64,000 nt of DNA, from assembly GCF_000973085.1 (NCBI RefSeq), contig NZ_CP011280.1, positions 646,642 through 710,641 of the forward strand, written 5' to 3'. How positions within the stretch are numbered: the stretch's first letter is position 1; each line of letters opens with the position of its first letter. This DNA comes from Sneathia vaginalis. GTDB lineage: Bacteria > Fusobacteriota > Fusobacteriia > Fusobacteriales > Leptotrichiaceae. Below the pieces are notes generated by a model. That model worked only from the letters and a program-made list of their open reading frames with translations, made no database searches and had not been told where the DNA came from. The translations under genes and the position numbers were made by a program. Positions 24,896 through 35,400 of this stretch are shown here, one piece after another.

Positions 24896-26215
24896 TTAAT
24901 TCTTATATAGTTTTTCATATAATTTTGCAGCAATATTCCAAGAATTGTCAGTATTTAAACAGTTATTTCTTAAGATATTGAAGTTTTCTTTTTGCTCAAA
25001 ATATATTTTTTTGGCATATCGTATAGTGTATAGCATATCATCGGCATTGAAATTAGAAAATGTAAAGCCATTACCTTTCTTCGTTCCAGTGTCAAATGCT
25101 TTAACAGTATCTTTTAATCCTCCTGTTTCTCTAACTATAGGAACAGTTCCATATCTCATTGCTATCATTTGAGATAGTCCACAAGGTTCATATCTTGATG
25201 GCATTAAAAGACAATCTGAACCTTTATATGTAAGTAATGCTAATTCTTCACTATTACCCATATATGTTTTAATCTTATCAGGGTATTTACTTTCTAAATA
25301 GCTAAAGAAGTTTTCATAGTATTTATTACCAGTTCCTATTATTATTACAGAAATTTTATCGTGTATAAGGATATCTTCTAGCCTTGCTACTATTAAATCA
25401 ATTCCCTTACCTTCAACTAAACGTGATATGACACAAATTAGCATATTGCCATTATCAGGTAAGTTAAAAGTATTTAATAATTTTGTCTTATATTCTTTTT
25501 TATTATCTATAGGCTTATAGTAGTCATAGTCTATTCCATTTAATATACCTAATATATTTTTCTTATTTGTTATCCATTCGAGTCCTTGTGCAAAGTATGG
25601 ATATTTTATTTCTTTTGCATAAGTAGGGCTAACAGTATTCACAACATCTGAGTATTCTATCCCTATTTCCATAAAATTAAGATTATATCTATCTGTCATA
25701 TATCCTAACTTATTGAAAGAATAATTATTAAATTTACCTTGATATAGTAAGTTATGTATAGTGTATACTGTTTTTGTAGGAATATGGTATCTTGTTTTCA
25801 TAAAATATGGAAATACACCTGTTTGCCAATCATTACAGTGTATTACATCAAATTCAAGACCTAATTTAATTAAGAACTTTAGTATTGCTTCACAAAAATT
25901 AGTATATTGTACATCCTCATCAAGATCACCATAAATATGTCCTCTTTCAAAAAATGTTCTATTTTCAATGAAGTAGTAATTAATTCCATCTTGTACTAAG
26001 GTATATAGATTATATATTTCATCATGTATTTGTATGCTATTAACATATTTCATCTTATCCTTATATACCTTTGGTATTAAATCATATTTAGGAAGGAATA
26101 AGGAAATTTCATGTCCTAATCCTCTCATTTTTCTTGGCAATGCATACATTACATCAGCTAGTCCACCTGTTTTTACAAATGGATAAGCCTCCGAACATAA
26201 GTATAGAATTTTCAT
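24896..26215 (-). CDS. glgA: Glycogen synthase (ADP-glucose dependent)
   Basis: 439 aa, a little shorter than typical GlgA (about 477). A GT-B glycosyltransferase that extends alpha-1,4-glucan from ADP-glucose. The N-terminal start ILYLCSEAYPFVKTGGLADV contains the KxGGL substrate loop, VIHCNDWQTGVFPYF is the conserved HxxDW segment, and the C-terminal domain has CVISRLVEGKGIDLI and the nucleotide-sugar motif LMPSRYEPCGLSQMIAMRYG. It overlaps glgC by 4 nt, forming a minimal glycogen operon. No branching enzyme or phosphorylase is in the window. Confidence 0.96.
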   Translation of the reverse strand: MKILYLCSEAYPFVKTGGLADVMYALPRKMRGLGHEISLFLPKYDLIPKVYKDKMKYVNSIQIHDEIYNLYTLVQDGINYYFIENRTFFERGHIYGDLDEDVQYTNFCEAILKFLIKLGLEFDVIHCNDWQTGVFPYFMKTRYHIPTKTVYTIHNLLYQGKFNNYSFNKLGYMTDRYNLNFMEIGIEYSDVVNTVSPTYAKEIKYPYFAQGLEWITNKKNILGILNGIDYDYYKPIDNKKEYKTKLLNTFNLPDNGNMLICVISRLVEGKGIDLIVARLEDILIHDKISVIIIGTGNKYYENFFSYLESKYPDKIKTYMGNSEELALLTYKGSDCLLMPSRYEPCGLSQMIAMRYGTVPIVRETGGLKDTVKAFDTGTKKGNGFTFSNFNADDMLYTIRYAKKIYFEQKENFNILRNNCLNTDNSWNIAAKLYEKLYKN

Positions 26216-27462
26216 TTTATTGTTTCTCCGCTCTTTATTTTAGTATTACTATCTATTTTCATATTAGAATAAATTCTAATATTACGTCCGATAATTACAT
26301 TATCACCCACCATAGTGTTCTTTCCTAAAACACTAAGACCTGTATAAAGTAAATCTGGCTTTTCTATATTATGTGTGTAATCGTCGCCATATCCTATTAA
26401 ACTAAATTTACCTATATTTACATATTTATCAATTATAGCATAATCGATATGTGCATTTTCCGATACATAAGTTCCTTCAAATATTATAGAGTTTGTAACT
26501 GTAGATCCTACTCTAACTGTTACTCCAGGACCCAATACAGAATTTTCAACTCTACCCTCAATTTTACAACCATCACAAACCAACGAATTAATTATACTTC
26601 CAGTTTCACCTATTCTAACTGGTGCAGAATTTATACTTTTTGTATAAATTTTCCAATCTTTATCATATAGGTTAATCCCTACTTCTTCAGATTTTTTTAT
26701 TAAGTCTAGGTTAGCTTCATGGTATGATTCGTATGTTCCAATATCCATCCAATAACCTTCAAAGTAGTGTGCATAAACTTTTTCATTGTTTTTAAGCATT
26801 TCTGGTATTATATCCTTACCAAAGTCAAGTTCAACTTGTTTTGATGCTAATAGATAATCCAATAAGATTTCAGTGTTAAAAATGTATATACCCATAGAAG
26901 CAAGATTACTCTTAGGTTTACTTGGCTTTTCTTCAAATGAAGTTATACGATTTGTTTCATCTGTTCCTAATATTCCAAATCTTTTTGCTTGATTTTCAGG
27001 AACTTTATGTACAGCAACCGTTAAACTTGCATCATTTTTCTTATGATTTTCTAACATTTTTGAATAATTCATCTTATATATGTGGTCACCTGATAAAATA
27101 AGTACATATTTAGGCATTTGATGACGGATAAATCTAATATTTTGTCTTATCGCATCGGCTGTACCGTGATACCACTCTATTGATCCACTAGCATTTTGAA
27201 ATGGTTGTAATAGTGTAACAGATGTATCACGTCTGTCTAAATCCCATGGTTTACCTGCACCTATGTGTTCATTTAACGATAAGGGCAAATATTGTGTTAA
27301 AAGTGCAACATTATATATTCCTGAGTTGCTACAATTACTTAGTGCAAAATCTATAATTCTAAATTTTCCAGCAAATGGGACGCTTGGTTTTACTCTATTT
27401 TGTGATAGAATGTCTAATCTTGACCCTCTACCACCAGCTAAAATCATTGCAAGTACTTCCAT
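26212..27462 (-). CDS. glgC: Glucose-1-phosphate adenylyltransferase
   Basis: 416 aa from the ATG at 27462, which follows GAGGAG; the frame is open for five more codons to 27477. It makes ADP-glucose for GlgA. The nucleotidyltransferase domain has MILAGGRGSRLDILSQNRVKPSVPFAGKF-like order (AGGRGSRL, then KPSVPFAGKFRIIDFALSNC), ILSGDHIYKMNY and the glucose-site segment FEEKPSKPKSN. A left-handed beta-helix domain with hexapeptide repeats (about 300-416) follows. No GlgD-type regulatory partner is adjacent, so the enzyme is probably a homotetramer. Confidence 0.96.
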   Translation of the reverse strand: MEVLAMILAGGRGSRLDILSQNRVKPSVPFAGKFRIIDFALSNCSNSGIYNVALLTQYLPLSLNEHIGAGKPWDLDRRDTSVTLLQPFQNASGSIEWYHGTADAIRQNIRFIRHQMPKYVLILSGDHIYKMNYSKMLENHKKNDASLTVAVHKVPENQAKRFGILGTDETNRITSFEEKPSKPKSNLASMGIYIFNTEILLDYLLASKQVELDFGKDIIPEMLKNNEKVYAHYFEGYWMDIGTYESYHEANLDLIKKSEEVGINLYDKDWKIYTKSINSAPVRIGETGSIINSLVCDGCKIEGRVENSVLGPGVTVRVGSTVTNSIIFEGTYVSENAHIDYAIIDKYVNIGKFSLIGYGDDYTHNIEKPDLLYTGLSVLGKNTMVGDNVIIGRNIRIYSNMKIDSNTKIKSGETIK

Positions 27463-27496
27463 ATTATCACTCCTCACATTTAGTTTACCACATTTT

Positions 27497-30160
27497 TTAA
27501 AAAATAATAGACAAAATTTTGGTTTTTACAGAAAAATTTTTAAATTCTTCTGTATTCTCTATTATATTTTTATAATTGTCGAGTTGTTGTTGGTAAGTTT
27601 CTGATAATTCTGCATCTTTTTTAGTCTTATAGTCATAAATTATTATTTCATTATTTTTTCTATCAACATTCATTCTATCTATTCTAAATTTATTTCCCAT
27701 ACTATCTTCTATTTCATATTCATTGTATACCTCAAATTGGTCAGCAAATATATGTTCATATTTTTTTATATACTCTGTACATGCCTTATAGATTTTATCA
27801 GTTAATATTGGACCAACAAGATTAGCATATTTTCTCAAAAACATAGAATAAGCAAAGTCTATATCTTTTTTAGTCTTAATATTTTCCATGAAATAGTGTA
27901 CAGCAAGACCTTTTTTTCTACTTATTTCCTTAGAAATTGAGGTGTTCTCATAATTTTTTTTCTTATACTCCGTAACACCAAAGAAATCTTTATTTGTAAA
28001 CATAGCTGTACTAGTATTTTGTTCTACAATATCACTGTTTTCTATTTTACCTATTTCATAGTCTGAAAATATTCCTAGGCTTTTTTTATCTGGGATAATA
28101 ATTAGGTTCTTTTTCGCTCTTGTTAGGGCTACATATATTAGGTTATAGAATTCTAACTTTTCTTTTTCTTGATAAATATTTATATATTTTTCAAATTGAG
28201 TAAGAACAATATATTTTTTCTTTTTTAAGAATATTACATTATCCTCTGTCTTAACGAGGGTAAATTTAGCAAAGTTTTCTTCACTATATTTTACAGGTAC
28301 ATAAACACTATCATATTCTAGACCCTTAGACTTATGCATAGTAATTAGGCTAACACCATTTTCTATACTAGCACTATCTTTTAAAATATTTTTACCCTTA
28401 GTTTTGAAGTAGTCATAAAATTCTTTTAAATTTGGATACTGATCAACTAGATTTAAAAATTTATTTATATTCAATATATCTTCATTATCATAGTTAATTC
28501 CATAACCAAATAGTTTTAAATATGTTTTTTTAAAATTATTTTTTGCTAGTTTTAATTTTTCTACTTCTAATACTTTTTTTCCATTAATTATTTCTTTTAT
28601 TTGTTCTAATGTATATCCTACTAAGTCAGATCTTAAAAATTTAAATAAGGAATAACTATTAGTTGTTACTAGATAGTCAATTAAGTACATTAGATTTATG
28701 ACATTTTTATCGTTATATAGCCTTATACTTTGTATAGATTCATAATGTATATTATTTTTTTCTAAATATTTTTTATATACATCAAGGTCACTATTTGTTC
28801 TTGCTAATATAGCGGTATTGGTGTATAGCTTATTTTCTACTAAGTGGTTAATAAGGTCATCGTTATTAAAGACTTTTACATAACCACCAGTTTTTTTACA
28901 TAGGACCTTATCATAATTAAAATTAGGTATATCTTTAAAATAGTTATTAACATAGTCTATTATATTATTAGTACTTCTATAGCAAGTTGTTAATGTAGAT
29001 CTTTTTATTGATATATCCTTAAATCTATCAGATAATATATTTTCAAGATTTCTAAATAGACTTACATCCCCTCCCCTAAATGAGTAAATAGCTTGTTTTT
29101 CGTCTCCTACTATGAAAAGTTTTTTTGCATATGTTACAAGACGTAAGATAATTTCAAACTGTATAGGGTCTGTATCTTGAAATTCATCTATCATGATAAT
29201 ATCTATATTTGGAAATACATCTACAGGATCTATATTATACTTATATGTATAAAAAGCCTTATCAGAAAATGTGAAATTATGATAGTTAAATTTTAATTTT
29301 TCATCAAGAGTATAGCAGATTTTAGCTAATTTCTTATACGCTATATTATATGGTATTATGACCTCGTTAATATAAATTTTAGCTAATTTAGGCACTAACT
29401 CTTCTTTGAAATATGTTTCAAATTCATTCTTTGCTCTTGATACTAGACCTGAAGTTGTAAAGTCTTCAAGCTCAGTTATATTATTAGCACTTAAAAAACT
29501 TTTAGCTAATTTTGTAAGATTAGTTTTATCACTAAGATATTGAATAATCTCACATTTTATTTCACAAAAATCTTCTACTCTTTCTCTTTGTACATTTGAT
29601 AAATCATCAAGATAATTATATATATTAGGTCTATTTTCTAAGATATTATTAATTACATCATAGTATTTATCAATTTCTTTAGAGTTTTCATCTAGGTTAT
29701 AGAAAGTTTTAAAAATTTTAAAATATTCTTTATTAGAGACTAAAGCATTCAATAATTTTTTTAGATATTCTACTGAATTAGTTTCTTCTGTTTCAAAGTT
29801 ATATATATTATATCTAGGGCAAATAGTTTTAGTAAAAATTTTGTTAATAAAGCTATCATTTGTAAAAATTTTAATATTTTCAGAATTCTTTAACATATTT
29901 TCATATGCTTTTTTTAGATTTTTATAGTCTATTTGTGTAGACATACTAGCTAGTATATCTTCATAACCAGGTTCTTTAAATATTATTTTTTTCAAAAATA
30001 TTATTATTCTTTCTCTAATTTCAGCAGTTGCTTTTTTTGTAAAAGTTATTACTAATATATTTTCAAAATTTACACCCTCATTTAAGGCTAAAAGATATTT
30101 TATAGCCATTGTATATGTCTTACCAGTACCAGCACTAGCACTTATTATATCACATTTCAT
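27497..30160 (-). CDS. addA: AddA-like UvrD-family helicase/nuclease
   Basis: 887 aa, far shorter than B. subtilis AddA (about 1230). Superfamily 1 helicase: motif I SASAGTGKTYTMAIKYL, Ia LVITFTKKATAEIRERI, motif II IIMIDEFQDTDPIQFEI, motif III FIVGDEKQAIYSFRGGD, motif V/VI SLITMHKSKGLEYDSVYVP and YVALTRAKKNLIII. The C-terminus carries a RecB-family nuclease signature (IIIYDYKTKKDAELSETYQQQLDNY split as DYKTKK and QQQLDNY). With the next gene upstream it forms a double-strand-break end-processing enzyme. It overlaps addB by 11 nt. A RecB-like label would also fit. Confidence 0.85.
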   Translation of the reverse strand: MKCDIISASAGTGKTYTMAIKYLLALNEGVNFENILVITFTKKATAEIRERIIIFLKKIIFKEPGYEDILASMSTQIDYKNLKKAYENMLKNSENIKIFTNDSFINKIFTKTICPRYNIYNFETEETNSVEYLKKLLNALVSNKEYFKIFKTFYNLDENSKEIDKYYDVINNILENRPNIYNYLDDLSNVQRERVEDFCEIKCEIIQYLSDKTNLTKLAKSFLSANNITELEDFTTSGLVSRAKNEFETYFKEELVPKLAKIYINEVIIPYNIAYKKLAKICYTLDEKLKFNYHNFTFSDKAFYTYKYNIDPVDVFPNIDIIMIDEFQDTDPIQFEIILRLVTYAKKLFIVGDEKQAIYSFRGGDVSLFRNLENILSDRFKDISIKRSTLTTCYRSTNNIIDYVNNYFKDIPNFNYDKVLCKKTGGYVKVFNNDDLINHLVENKLYTNTAILARTNSDLDVYKKYLEKNNIHYESIQSIRLYNDKNVINLMYLIDYLVTTNSYSLFKFLRSDLVGYTLEQIKEIINGKKVLEVEKLKLAKNNFKKTYLKLFGYGINYDNEDILNINKFLNLVDQYPNLKEFYDYFKTKGKNILKDSASIENGVSLITMHKSKGLEYDSVYVPVKYSEENFAKFTLVKTEDNVIFLKKKKYIVLTQFEKYINIYQEKEKLEFYNLIYVALTRAKKNLIIIPDKKSLGIFSDYEIGKIENSDIVEQNTSTAMFTNKDFFGVTEYKKKNYENTSISKEISRKKGLAVHYFMENIKTKKDIDFAYSMFLRKYANLVGPILTDKIYKACTEYIKKYEHIFADQFEVYNEYEIEDSMGNKFRIDRMNVDRKNNEIIIYDYKTKKDAELSETYQQQLDNYKNIIENTEEFKNFSVKTKILSIIF

Positions 30161-32453
30161 AATCTGACCCCCTTAAAATATCTATTAGACCGTAGTTAAT
30201 ATCCTTAGCATCCATTTCTATTTTAGTTAATTTATTTATTTCATCTATACGTTTATTTAATTCTACTACTGTAATATTTTCATTTTCTTTTACACTATTT
30301 TTATTAAACGGAAAGTATAGATAGGTATCATTAATGTTCTTACCATTTAATTCATTAAAGAGTCTATATGCCATTAACTGATACTTTTGATGTTTATCAA
30401 TTTTTTTATTATACTTACCTGTTTTAATATCCACTATATCTACACCATTTTCACTTTCTATTAATATATCTTGTCTTATATTAATATTTAAATTCTTATA
30501 GTCTAATAGTAGTTTTATTTCTGATAATAGGTTATTTTCCATATTATCTTTTAAAAATTTTAAAATACCACTTAAAACTGGTGTGAATAAAAGTGTGTTA
30601 TATAGATTGAAGTAATCGGTTATAATATACGAACGGTATTGTTCAAGTACTTCGTCTTTTATTTTATCAAGATTATTGTACTCTTTTCTATTAATAGCAA
30701 TTTCAAAGATTTTATGTACAATATTTCCTATTACATTAGCACCTATTGAAATTTCATCTACATTAATGTCTCTTATCTTATTTTTCTTTAAAAGATTTGA
30801 GAAATATATTTCTATATTCGATTCCATAAATTCATAGAAGTTGTATGCATTAATGTGTATATTATCAAATTCATTATTTAACGTAATATTATCTTTTTTT
30901 GTTAAGAATATTTCATTTTTCTCAATATTTCTAGGACTATATGCAGAATTTAAAAAGTCTATCTTTTCCTTTGGTGTATATGAAATATTTTTAATATCTA
31001 TGTTAGTTTGGTAAATAAGATCTTTAAAAACAGAACAAACTTCTATATCTTCTTCTATATTTTGTATAAAAAAGAGTAAGACACTTTTTTTATTATACAT
31101 TTTTCGAATATATGGATAGTACTTCTCATATTTCATATCTAGATTATTACTTAATTTTAATTTAGAACGTTGCAGATTAGAGAGTATGAAATTATTCTCT
31201 TTTTTCAATAAGTCATCTTGTAAATTAAGTAAAATTAATTCATCACTTTTTTCTACATTATTAATAGTTGAGAAAGAAAAATTAGTACTAGCTAGTTCTT
31301 TTTTGAAAGGTTTATCATTTAGATACTTGATTAATAATTTTAAATTAAATAGTTCATCATCTGATATATTAAATCCTTCAAAATCTTTTATGCTATTTAT
31401 TTCTGTAAGAGCTTCAACAAAGATACTTGCTTCATCTGTATACGTATCTATTATCCTATCATATATTTCATCAAGACTAGTACTATGAATTTTATCTATT
31501 AAATCTGTGTTTATATACTTTTTAGAATTTTCCATATATGAATTAATCTTTTCTATCTCATCTTTTTTAATTTCAAAAAAATTAACAAAGTCTTTATCTA
31601 GAACTGCATAAAATATGGGATATATTAAATTATTATTTTCTAGTATATTATATATATGATTTAATAAGGTAACAGTCTTTGAAATATTAAACTTTCTATC
31701 AATTTTGTAGTCTAGTAAATTTTGCGAAACCTGCTTATATATTTTCTTATTATCAGAAAAATCTACAAGACTGATTTTTTCTTTTCTTTGAATATTATCT
31801 TGTAGGTATTGAGTTAAATATATTAAAAATGTGTCGGTATTATTAAATGAATATGCTTTAACATTATCTATTTTTTTATATGTAATATTTTTTAAAATAT
31901 TATTTGTTTCATCATAATCTTCTTTACTGACATATAGGTGAAACTCTACAGGTATACCAAGATTATTTAAAATTTCTTTTTCTCTTTTCGATATATTAAA
32001 GATATTAATTAAGTAAAGTTTTGTATAGTTATTTACAATATGACAATCAAAATATTTTAAATATTTAGGACAATATTTTTTATTAGACTTCATCTTCGCA
32101 TCTATTTTATATATTGTATCTATATATTTTTCTTGCCAACTATCTAATATATTAACTATATCTTCTTTTTCTATCATATTATTGTGTATATCTTGCATTA
32201 AATTATAGAAATTGTATGCAATATCTATACAGTCAAAATATTCCTTTATATTAAAAAGCTTTTTATCTTGATTATCAAGGGAATTATAGAAGAAGATAAC
32301 TTCTTTTTCTTCTTTTAAATCAATCTTTTTAGTTATATGTATTCTATCAAAGAAATTATATAATTCGAGCTTGTTATTTAAAACAAGCTCAGTATTATCA
32401 TTACCCTGTATATTAATTTTTTCTGTAATATCGTGGTAAATATATTCTATCAT
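30150..32453 (-). CDS. addB: AddB-like PD-(D/E)XK nuclease subunit
   Basis: 767 aa, much shorter than classical AddB (about 1160). The clearest part is the C-terminal RecB-type nuclease: GNIVHKIFEIAINR, then GVDIVDIKTGKYNKKIDKHQ and YQLMAYRL, giving the H..D-x-K..Q-x-x-Y core. The N-terminal two thirds resembles an inactivated helicase: no Walker A is visible. The four cysteines that hold an Fe-S cluster in AddB are also absent from the C-terminus. Its position just upstream of addA, with overlap, supports the role. It follows polC by 8 nt. Confidence 0.78.
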   Translation of the reverse strand: MIEYIYHDITEKINIQGNDNTELVLNNKLELYNFFDRIHITKKIDLKEEKEVIFFYNSLDNQDKKLFNIKEYFDCIDIAYNFYNLMQDIHNNMIEKEDIVNILDSWQEKYIDTIYKIDAKMKSNKKYCPKYLKYFDCHIVNNYTKLYLINIFNISKREKEILNNLGIPVEFHLYVSKEDYDETNNILKNITYKKIDNVKAYSFNNTDTFLIYLTQYLQDNIQRKEKISLVDFSDNKKIYKQVSQNLLDYKIDRKFNISKTVTLLNHIYNILENNNLIYPIFYAVLDKDFVNFFEIKKDEIEKINSYMENSKKYINTDLIDKIHSTSLDEIYDRIIDTYTDEASIFVEALTEINSIKDFEGFNISDDELFNLKLLIKYLNDKPFKKELASTNFSFSTINNVEKSDELILLNLQDDLLKKENNFILSNLQRSKLKLSNNLDMKYEKYYPYIRKMYNKKSVLLFFIQNIEEDIEVCSVFKDLIYQTNIDIKNISYTPKEKIDFLNSAYSPRNIEKNEIFLTKKDNITLNNEFDNIHINAYNFYEFMESNIEIYFSNLLKKNKIRDINVDEISIGANVIGNIVHKIFEIAINRKEYNNLDKIKDEVLEQYRSYIITDYFNLYNTLLFTPVLSGILKFLKDNMENNLLSEIKLLLDYKNLNINIRQDILIESENGVDIVDIKTGKYNKKIDKHQKYQLMAYRLFNELNGKNINDTYLYFPFNKNSVKENENITVVELNKRIDEINKLTKIEMDAKDINYGLIDILRGSDYEM

Positions 32454-32461
32454 TATTCCTC

Positions 32462-35400
32462 CTAGAATAAAGTTTGTTGTTCTGTAAGTGATAAGTTTGT
32501 TATTATATTATACTTTCTCAATGTTTCCATTACAGAATTATTGATTCCAGCTCTTTTCATTAAATCTTCTTGAGATGTAAATGCCTTTACTTGTCTAGCC
32601 TTTACTATATTAGTAGCAGCTATTTCTCCTAATTGGTCTATGCCTATAAAGGGGATTCTAATTTTCCCATCATTTATTATAAATGACCTTGCAGCAGATT
32701 TTTCTAAATCTACTGGCAATAACTCTATACCCCTGTAATGCATTTCTATTAAAATTTCAAGTAAGGCAAATTCTGCTTTATCATTTGCATTCTTATTCGC
32801 TATCATATCTAGTTCTTTTAAACGTTCTTTTAATTTTTCAACGGGTTTAAACATTTTACTCATGGTAAATGATGAAATTTTTCTATTTAAGTAAGCAGTA
32901 TAAAATTCAAGTGGATAGTATACTTTAAAGTATGCAATTCTTATTGCCATCATAACATAGGCAACAGCGTGTCCTTTAGGGAACATATACTTAATTTTTT
33001 CGCATGATTCAATATACCACTCTTTTGCACCAGATTTACGCATTTCCTTTTTGTATTCTTCCCATTGTTCTTTTAATTTTGATGGTTTACCACGTCTTAC
33101 AAATTCCATAATCTTAAATGCTAAACTCTTATCCATACCTTGTAAGATTAAATAGTTCATAATGTCATCTCTTACGGTAATAACTTCACTAAGACTTGCA
33201 ACATTTGCATTAATATAGTCTTTTGCGTTATTTAACCAAACATCTGTACCATGTGATAATCCTGATATACGTACTAATTCAGTAAATGTTGTAGGTTTTG
33301 TATCTTTTAGCATTTCCTTAACAAAGTTAGTTCCAAATTCAGGTATTCCATTTGTCCCTAATTCAGTACCAATCTGTTCAGGTGTTACACCTAGTGCCTT
33401 TGTTGAGGTAAATAGGCTTAATACTTTGGGATCTGTTAGTGGTAATGTATATGGACTTATACCAGTTAAATCTTCTAATATTTTTAAGGTAGTTGGATCG
33501 TCATGTCCTAATATATCTAATTTAACAAGTTGTGCATCCATAACGTGATAATCAAAATGCGTAGTTGTAGAATCTGATGTTAAATCATTTGCAGGTTTTT
33601 GTATTGGTGTAAAGTCAAATACAGACATATCATTAGGAATTACAACCATACCACCAGGGTGTTGTCCTGTTGTTTTTCTAGTACCTTCTATTAATTTAGC
33701 TAGTCTAACTATTTCAGCCATATTTTTACTTAATTCATTTTTTAGTAAGGTATCTCTAAAGTTATCTTGTATTGGTGTATTTTCAAAAACACCAAATTTT
33801 TTTATAGATTCTTTCTTTAAAAAGTCTTTTAAAGTTTCTTCATAATATTTTTTAGCGTAACCTATTGCATTATTCTTTGCTGTTGTTGAAATTGTACCAG
33901 CTCTAAATACAAATTTTTTACCAAAAATTTCTTCAGTGTATTTATGAATTTCACTTTGATATTCACTAGAAAAATTAAGGTCTATATCTGGTACTTTTTC
34001 ACCATTAAATCCCATAAATACTTCAAAAGGTATAGCGTGTCCATCACGTATATATTTTGTACCACATTTAGGACAATTCTTTTCTGGTAAGTCTACACCT
34101 GATGTTTCAAGATCATATATTTCAATATTTTTACATTCCTTATTAGGACATCTATAATGTGGTGATAAACCATTAACCTCAGTTATTCCCATTAAATATG
34201 CAACTATAGATGAACCAACAGATCCTCTTGAACCAACAAGGTATCCATTATCTACTGATTTTTTAACTAGTTTTTGAGCTATTAAGTATAGAACAGCAAA
34301 CCCGTTATTTATTATTGCATTTAATTCTTTTTCTATTCTTTTTTTGATTAACTCAGGTATATTTTCACCATATAGTTCATATGCTTTATCATAGGTTAAT
34401 TTTTTAACCATTTCCCTGTCACCATCAATTTTAGGTGGATAAAATCCACTAGGTATAGGTTGTATTCTATCAATACTATCAGATATATCATTTGTGTTTT
34501 CTACAACTATTTCATAAGCAACATCTTCACCCATATATTTAAACTCTTCTAACATATCAGTTGTAGTTCTAAAATGGGCATTAGCGTTATACTTAGCTGC
34601 TTTAAAATCTGCATTTGCAATTTGTAATACTGATTTTGACTTATACTCATACTGATGCATATACATGGTATTTCCAACAGCAACAACTTTTTTACCTAGT
34701 TTTTTACCAAGGGTATAGAAGTAACGATTCATTTCTTGTATTTGCTCTTCGCTACTAACTTCCCCCTCTTTTATTTCTTTTTCATAGCAACTAACAGGTA
34801 ATAGTTGGATATAGTCATAGTATTTTGCTTTTTGTTCTATATATTCCTTAGGAAGACCTCTAAAGTATAGTTCAACTAATTCACCAGATTCATTAAAACC
34901 ATATGATGGTGATGGTGAAATTAAAAAGTCTTCTCTATTTTCTGTTAGTATACTCTTAGGTATTCTTGGTTTAGAATTACCAAAATAGTCTAGGAATGAT
35001 TCACTAATTAGCTTGTATAGTGTTTTTAATCCTCTTTTATTCTTAACTAGTATTGTAGTCTTTTTTACAGGTGCTATCTTATTATCTATATGTAGATTAT
35101 TAACATCTTTTAGTGTATTAGCCCCCATTTTTATTACTAGTTCCATTAAGCACTTAAAAATTTTAGCTGTAACCTCAGCGTCATTTATCGCTCTATGGTG
35201 ATGTTCATTTACTACACCAAATCTTTTACATAAGGCATCAAGATTAAATTTCTTTTGATCTGGTATAGTTAATCTTGCCCACTGTATAGTGTCGATATAT
35301 TTAAAATTAACATCAATACCTAATTGTCTACTCTTTTCATACATAAATCCAACGTCAAATTTTGCATTTTGTGCAACTAGTGTAGCTTGACCTATGAACT

